Below, piece by piece: positions 58,869-64,000 of a stretch of DNA of 64,000 bases. The stretch comes from Pyrenopolyporus hunteri (Eukaryota; Ascomycota; Sordariomycetes; Xylariales; Hypoxylaceae), in assembly GCA_902806595.1 (NCBI GenBank), contig CADCXC010000038.1, positions 1,550,001-1,614,000 on the forward strand, given 5' to 3'. Under the pieces are notes generated by a model. It did not search any database. It was not told where the DNA came from and was given only the letters and a program-made list of their open reading frames with translations. The position numbers and the translations under genes are program-made. The stretch's first letter is position 1. Every line of letters begins with the position of its first letter.

Positions 58869-59825
58869 ATGTTCTGGGGGAAAGGTCCCGATAAATCTGA
58901 AGCTGCGAAAGATAAGACGCCAGAAGCCCCGCCAGCTGTACCGCCCAAGGCAGACTCCCGCAGCGATGCCGCCCAGTTCGATCCCGACAAGCTCCCGTCG
59001 CGGCGCGAGCTGCCTAAGGGCTTGCAGAAGATCGTCGATAAGTCGGACAAAGATGAGAACTTTTTCGACGAGCTCGTAGAGGGATAGTATGTTCGCCCAA
59101 AGACGTATCCCCGCCGTCGATGTCAAGCTAATTTGCCTCTGCTTAGTGCGCCCGACTCCACCGAATCCAACCTCCGATATGCTGCCTACGCCAACAGATT
59201 ACGAACTATTATGCTCTCAGCCCACCGTTATGTCGCTTACACATCGGACATAGGAGAATCCTTTCGGCCCATCGCACATCCGTGGCTGGTTAGAGGCGCA
59301 TATGGTGTATCTTGGGCTTATATCCTAGGCGATGTCTCGTACGAGGGATATAAGGCCTATTGGCAGAACCAGCGAGTACTGAACCCGCAACTCGTGCTTT
59401 CGGAAAGGCAACAGAAGGCTACCGGCTTGTCCATACTGCCACCCGCGGATGCCAAGCCTGGGGTAGTCTCCCCCCTAGAGGATTATCGCACCGTCATGGT
59501 CCAACGAGGCATATTCCAGAGCATTGCTTCGATGGGACTGCCCGCATTCACCATCCACAGCGTGGTCAAGTACTCAGGAAAAGCGATGAAAGATGTCAAG
59601 AACAAGACCCTTCGAGTATGGGGTCCTATAGGGCTTGGCCTTTCCGTCGTCCCGTTCCTACCAACCTTATTCGACAAGCCTGTCGAGAACGCTGTTGAGT
59701 GGATGTTCCACAAGGGCTTTGAGATGTACGGAGGCAAGGAGTACGTCGGTGAGTCGCCTACGACGGGCCGTGAAGCGGCTTTGAAATCGAGGCCGAAGCC
59801 GCAATCGAAAGAGAAGGAATTATAA
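58869..59825 (+). CDS. Mitochondrial fission process protein 1 (MTFP1/MTP18) homologue
   Basis: Exons 58869-59086 and 59147-59825 give 298 residues. A Pro/Ala/Lys-rich N-terminal segment of about 70 residues, absent from the 166-residue animal protein, precedes the conserved core NLRYAAYANRL, YVAYTSDIGESFRP, VSWAYILGDVSYEGYKAY, then QRGIFQSIASMGLPAFTIHS and LGLSVVPFLPTLFDKPVENAVEW. Several hydrophobic segments fit an inner-membrane protein. Animal MTFP1 influences fission and inner-membrane integrity; in fungi the role is inferred. The GTATGT donor joins GY to APDSTESNLRY. The C-terminus is basic. Confidence 0.85.
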
Positions 59826-60133
59826 GTCGGTGGAGGATGAGATAAAAAAAAAAAGACGAAACAGATAAAACTAGCACGTTACGGCGCAGAGGGAGTCATC
59901 TCTACTTCTTGCATGTATGCTTTCTTGATATCGCGGTGGAATCCGAGCTCGGGACGGCGAAGAAACCATTAAGGAATCCGTTTGTATATCCCGCCCCAGC
60001 TCCACGTCTATATAGCAAGATCATGAATATAAACCAAACGCCACTACTGCTAATAACTGAGGTATCTTCGCTTCAAATGCCACGCCTGTATAACGCCGGT
60101 TGATGCAGTCGGTTGCCGTTCGTAAGATCGGGC
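59826..60133. other. Convergent intergenic region
   Basis: Holds 3' ends of the MTFP1-like gene (plus) and the AN1 zinc-finger gene (minus). An A-rich tract at 59845-59856. No gene seen. Confidence 0.5.
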
Positions 60134-61063
60134 CTACATTTCGATGAGATCGGGCGGCGGTCCTATGCCTCGCAGCAGGACTATCGTGTTGCCGCTTACG
60201 AGCGCAGACCCTACCTTCTCGTTAAACTCTAGTACTCGTCCACCCTCGACGTGGAACACCCGGAGCTTGTCTCTCTCCTCGGAGGACTGGTTATTAACGT
60301 TTTCGACCTGCAGGCTTTTGGCCGCGGCGTCCAGCACCCTACCAATGACCCAGTCTTTCGAGTAGAAGAACTCCCCCTTGTAATTCTTGGCCGTCGTAGT
60401 CTCGGCCTCCGCTTCCACGTATAGGTATACCCTCTTCTCGGGCGGCAGCTTCGCGTCTCCCTTGGCGCTCTTCTTCAGGTTATTGACAGCGACGAGGCGC
60501 GCCGACGCCGTCGATGGCTTGGGCTTCGGCAGCGCCCGCCCGGCAATCTCCTTCTTGGCGGCACCCCAGGCTTTCAGCCTGGCGAATGCCGATCTCGTCT
60601 GTTCGGAGACGTCGAACTGGGCGGGGCGCGCGCCGATCGGGATCTTGTTCTTGCAGTCGTGCTCCTCTTTTAACCGGTGCTTCAGGCAGTAATCGCGGTT
60701 GCACGTCGAACAGTGTACGCCGGGGACAAGCGATGTGCCGACGATAGTTTTACAGTCGGTCGCGGCGCACGGCTTCTGCGACACAAAGTCGCGCATGCGC
60801 TTGCCCTCGCCGGCTGACGGCTTCACTAATTGGGCTTGTCGCCGACGTTCGGCCCACGCTCCGGCGTTGGCGCATTTGTGAGCGGTTTCGGTTCGGTGGT
60901 CGAGGCAGAACGTCTTCTTGCAGCTCTGGCAGAAGAAGGGAAGGAAATCGAGCTGGTTGCAATATTCGAGTTCGCAGTGTCTCCCGATGAGGGTGGCGTC
61001 GGCCTCCTTGTCCATTTTGACGTAGCTCGTGTCTTGAGCTTCGGCTGCGGATGAGGATGCCAT
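60134..61063 (-). CDS. Cuz1/ZFAND1-like AN1 zinc-finger protein
   Basis: A single exon of 309 residues. Two AN1-type fingers are visible: HCELEYCNQLDFLPFFCQSC with FCLDHRTETAHKC, about residues 29-64, and PCAATDCKTIVGTSLVPGVHC with YCLKHRLKEEHDC, about 98-137. The C-terminal third (VYLYVEAEAETTTAKNYKGE, DWVIGRVLDAAAKSLQVEN) is the ubiquitin-like module. ZFAND1 and yeast Cuz1 bring Cdc48/p97 and the 26S proteasome together during arsenite stress and stress-granule clearance; that role is inferred for this protein. Two fingers make it closer to ZFAND1 than to single-finger Cuz1. It is divergent from the Rad4 gene. Confidence 0.85.
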   Translation of the reverse strand: MASSSAAEAQDTSYVKMDKEADATLIGRHCELEYCNQLDFLPFFCQSCKKTFCLDHRTETAHKCANAGAWAERRRQAQLVKPSAGEGKRMRDFVSQKPCAATDCKTIVGTSLVPGVHCSTCNRDYCLKHRLKEEHDCKNKIPIGARPAQFDVSEQTRSAFARLKAWGAAKKEIAGRALPKPKPSTASARLVAVNNLKKSAKGDAKLPPEKRVYLYVEAEAETTTAKNYKGEFFYSKDWVIGRVLDAAAKSLQVENVNNQSSEERDKLRVFHVEGGRVLEFNEKVGSALVSGNTIVLLRGIGPPPDLIEM

Positions 61064-61569
61064 TTTCGCTATGTAAGTGGTGATACTTTCTTATGTACTC
61101 GTTCTGAGAATGTAAGGAGGAAGAGTGAAGGATAGTAGGCAGAGAATGGACTCGTAAGCCTCGAGGATGGCGAGGCTGATGATTAAGACGTTGCGGAATA
61201 GTCTGGAAGAAGCTGGCGGAACTTGAAGTTGGCGTAAGACGGGTACCTACGAAGTACGGTTAGGTACAATTTAGTGGCGGGGCTACAGGCTTACAGCTGC
61301 TGATGCGGCTGAATAAGGCGGTAGAAATGCGCTAGGAATTCCGATGGAGTGGCCAAGTTCCCCCCTAACGGAACCTGCTAATCCCAAACGAGAACGTAAA
61401 GAGCTACCCCTAAAATCAAGGGTCACGGGATTTCGCGTCTTCGGCGCTTTCGATGACGACAATTAATTCTTGGAAGCCTCGAGGGAGAATTTATGCCGTT
61501 ATATGCTGGTGTTAGGTGTTGGTCTATTTTTATCATTATTCACCATTCTAGCCTAATGCCACGGTCAAG
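61064..61569. other. Bidirectional promoter region between the AN1 gene and rad4
   Basis: No gene seen. One GGTTAGGTAC motif lies near 61258. Confidence 0.5.
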
Positions 61570-64000
61570 ATGCCTCCGTACGTGCCGCGCAAACGATTGC
61601 GCACTCCACCAGCAAATAACGATGGCCAGCTCGCAAAGGACACGAGCAAGGGGAAAACTACTCCGGTAGCATCCGCGCCACCTCGAAAAGCTACTTTATT
61701 TGATGATTTGGATTCTATCTCTCAGAAAGGCGCGGCCGAAAAGACCAAGTCCGCCATTCGGCAAATGCATGAGGACGAGAATGATAGCGACGATAGTCCT
61801 CTCAGTTCACTCTCAGACGCTGATTTTGAGGATGTGCCAGCTACGAAGCGCCAGAAAGTGGACCATGATTCGGACGGGTCGGAGGACGAAGACATGGAAT
61901 TCGAAGATGTCCCCTCTCATGAACCCCAACAAGAGGGCCCCGAATTCGAGGGTGACCTTGAGTTGACATTGCATCGAGAGCCCGAAATTCCGTTGACCAG
62001 TGAAATGGGGAAGAAAGGCCCTTCCAAGAAAGAAAAGGCTATCCGTATCTCGATCCACTGTATGCACGTTCAACTTTTACTCTGGCACAACGCGATACGA
62101 AATTCTTGGCTGTGTGATACGGAAGTTCAAGCCATTATGATCTCACACCTACCCCCAAGACTCTGGGAGGAAGTAGATCGGTGGAGACGGAACAGTGGCT
62201 TAGATACCCCCGAAGACGTCTCGCAGAAGTCTACCAGGGCCCAGGCGAGTTCAAAGGCTAGTTCAAAGGGGAAGGGAAAGCAGCGCGCCTCGGCATTAAC
62301 GAGGAATTGGAGTAGTGCTGCAGATCGACTCGAGAAAGGCGTCCCTGACGTAAGCCATGGCGATCCCTTATTGAGACTCATGAAATGCCTTGTATCATGG
62401 TGGAAACAAAGGTTTCGAATTACCAGCCCTGGGCTCCGGAAGTGCGGCTACATGAGTGCCAGAAGGTTGGGCAAATGGACATCGAGCTTTGAAAAGGAAG
62501 GCCATGATCCGGAACGTTTCGGAGAACGAATCAAGGATGTCGAGGAATTTAGACAACGCGCCCAGGATTGCACCGGTAGTCGCGACGTCGGATCACAGCT
62601 ATTTACGGCGTTGTTACGTGGTCTCGGACTTGAGGCGCGAATGGTAGCGAACCTTCAACCACTTGGATTTGGCTGGAGCAGGGTCGAGGAGGCAGACGAT
62701 GAAGCTGATACGATGAAGGCTCAAGTAGACACTAAAATGTCTACTGAGCCAACATCAAAGAAGTCAACCGGGAAAAAGAAGAGCCCGGTCAAACCCGCAA
62801 GCCGCCGAGTGAAGAAGAACGACAAGACTGCCCTAAAGATGGATTTAGATGAGTCCGATGAATATGCCGACCCCCTAACGGACGATAGCGACGACGACTC
62901 ATCGGTAATCGACATTACGGATTCAAACCGCCCAAAACAAGCGGAGACACGAGCTTACGATAAAGATCTTGAATTTCCCTATTATTGGACTGAGGTTCTA
63001 TCGCCAGTGACGAAAAAATTCCTTCCGGTGGATCCCCTCGTAAAATCCGTCGTTGCCAGCAGCAGAGATCTAGTCGAGGCCCTAGAACCGCGAGGCGGTA
63101 AAGCGGATAAAGCGAAGCAAGTTATAGCGTACTGCGTCGGCTTCTCCCAAGATGACACCGCCAAGGACGTTACCGTACGATATTTAAAGAAAAACATATT
63201 CCCTGGCAAAACGAAGGGGTTCAGAATGCCTGAAGAGAAGATACCAGTCTATAATAAACACGGCAAGGTTAAGAGATATGACCAATTTGACTGGTTCAAG
63301 TCGGTCATGCGAGGATATGTCCGGGGTGATAAGAAGCACCCCCTCACCGAAGTAGACGAGGAAGAGGACTCCGTTGATCTCAAGCCGGCGATACCAGAAA
63401 AGAAAGAAGTTAAGGAGGGAGAAGAGACGTTACAGTACTACAAGACCTCAAAGGAGTATGTCCTAGAACGTCATCTCAAGCGCGAAGAAGCTCTGCTTCC
63501 CGATGCCACTCCCGTTAAGGTTTTCCGGAATAAAGGGAAAGCATCCAAGGTTGAGGAGGAAAACGTATATCTTCGAAAGGACGTCGTGTCAGTGAAGAGT
63601 GCCGAGACATGGCACAAGCAAGGCCGCGCTCCTATAGAAGGGGTCGAGCCACTCAAGCACGCTCCTTACCGTGCGGCGACAACTAATAGACGAAGAGAAA
63701 TTGCCGAGGCCGAAAGGGCAACGGGACAGAAAGTCATGCAACCTTTGTACAGTTTCGAGCAGACGGACTGGATTATACCACCACCTATCCAAAACGGCAT
63801 AATTCCGAAGAACGAATACGGGTATGTTACTATTCTGTCGGTAGCACGATTGAGGCTGACATCAACATAGGAACATCGATATGTTCGTGGAACACATGTG
63901 TCCAGAAGGTGAGTCGGTCAGTACAACTTATAGATCTTTTCGATTAATGAAGTCTAGGTGCTATCCACGTCCCATATCGTGGTGTCGTCCGCGTATGCAA
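61570..64000 (+). CDS. rad4: Rad4/XPC nucleotide-excision repair protein (3' end cut off)
   Basis: Exons 61570-63821, 63871-63908 and 63958 onward. The acidic N-terminus (about residues 1-150) is followed by the transglutaminase-like fold (HCMHVQLLLWHNAIRNSWLC, GSRDVGSQLFTALLRGLGLEARMV, then YYWTEVLSPVTKKFLPVDP), interrupted by a Lys/Asp-rich insertion near residues 375-455. The beta-hairpin domains come next (YKTSKEYVLERHLKREEALL, NVYLRKDVVSVKSAETW, NIDMFVEHMCPEG, AIHVPYRGVVRV). Rad4/XPC with Rad23 detects helix-distorting lesions in the nucleus and starts global-genome repair. Both introns are about 49 bp with GTATGT and GTGAGT donors. The C-terminus lies beyond the window. Fungal XPC homologues are also named rhp41. 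Confidence 0.92.

Noticed and set aside
1..64000. CRISPR arrays, tRNA or rRNA genes
   Set aside because: I found no regularly spaced repeats and no B-box-like GGTTCGA with a matching acceptor stem; CRISPR is also not expected in fungal nuclear DNA. A covariance-model scan would settle small RNAs.

Overview
The window is filamentous-ascomycete nuclear DNA, most probably a Sordariomycete and perhaps of the Xylariales; the order is an inference from gene content and intergenic style, not a measured placement. The evidence is dense short genes on both strands, many 50-130 bp introns with GTAAGT-like donors and CTAAC/CTAAT branch sites just before the acceptor, conserved eukaryotic housekeeping genes, and intergenic DNA full of TAGGTACCTA-type motifs that do not occur in the exons.

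Layout. 0-1 kb: the 5' part of a PPG1-type protein phosphatase (minus). 3.7-6.2 kb: a zinc-knuckle, proline-rich protein. 7.1-7.7 kb: a small Cys-rich acidic protein. 8.5-11.3 kb: one four-exon gene (minus) for a long secreted Ser/Thr/Pro-rich mucin-like protein with Apple/PAN-like cysteine segments. 11.3-14.2 kb: no recognisable gene. 14.2-15.5 kb: PI31 proteasome regulator. 15.8-16.6 kb: Rev7 (minus), divergent from the importin Kap114/importin-9 (17.4-21.0 kb). 22.1-26.7 kb: a Bud3-type RhoGEF (minus), divergent from a short Dcc1-like protein (27.6-28.0 kb). 29.2-32.2 kb: an RNF216-type RBR ubiquitin ligase. 33-34.2 kb: a LYC1-like lysine acetyltransferase (minus). 35.5-37.4 kb: CCT1/TCP-1 alpha (minus), separated by a 643-bp inverted-repeat element from cytosolic prolyl-tRNA synthetase (38.7-40.5 kb). 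41.9-44.8 kb: a short-chain dehydrogenase converging on a fungal transcription-factor-like protein. 45.6-47.3 kb: a secreted Asn/Asp-rich protein (minus). 47.6-48.3 kb: a decayed reading frame. 49.5-50.5 kb: Rieske iron-sulfur protein. 51.1-54.7 kb: DDB1. 55.5-56.7 kb: a lactonohydrolase (SMP-30/gluconolactonase) pseudogene. 58.0-58.3 kb: ATP synthase subunit K. 58.9-59.8 kb: an MTFP1-like mitochondrial fission protein. 60.1-61.1 kb: a Cuz1/ZFAND1-like AN1 zinc-finger protein. 61.6 kb to the end: Rad4/XPC, cut by the window edge.

Themes. Four genome-maintenance genes (Rev7, Dcc1-like, DDB1, Rad4/XPC) and three mitochondrial ones (Rieske, Atp19, MTFP1-like) lie among protein-quality-control genes (PI31, CCT1, RBR ligase, Cuz1-like), but they are independent transcription units and not an operon or a metabolic cluster. 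The accessory parts are the mucin-like gene, the dehydrogenase/transcription-factor pair, the Asn/Asp-rich secreted protein, the inverted-repeat element and the two pseudogenes carrying TAG/TAA stops. Gene models below were spliced by hand: exon junctions were chosen by frame continuity and splice consensus, without transcript evidence. I did not find a convincing wholly new multi-gene system; the best unexplained items are the inverted-repeat element, the dispersed TAGGTACCTA family, the nonsense-only pseudogenes and the very short Dcc1-like protein.
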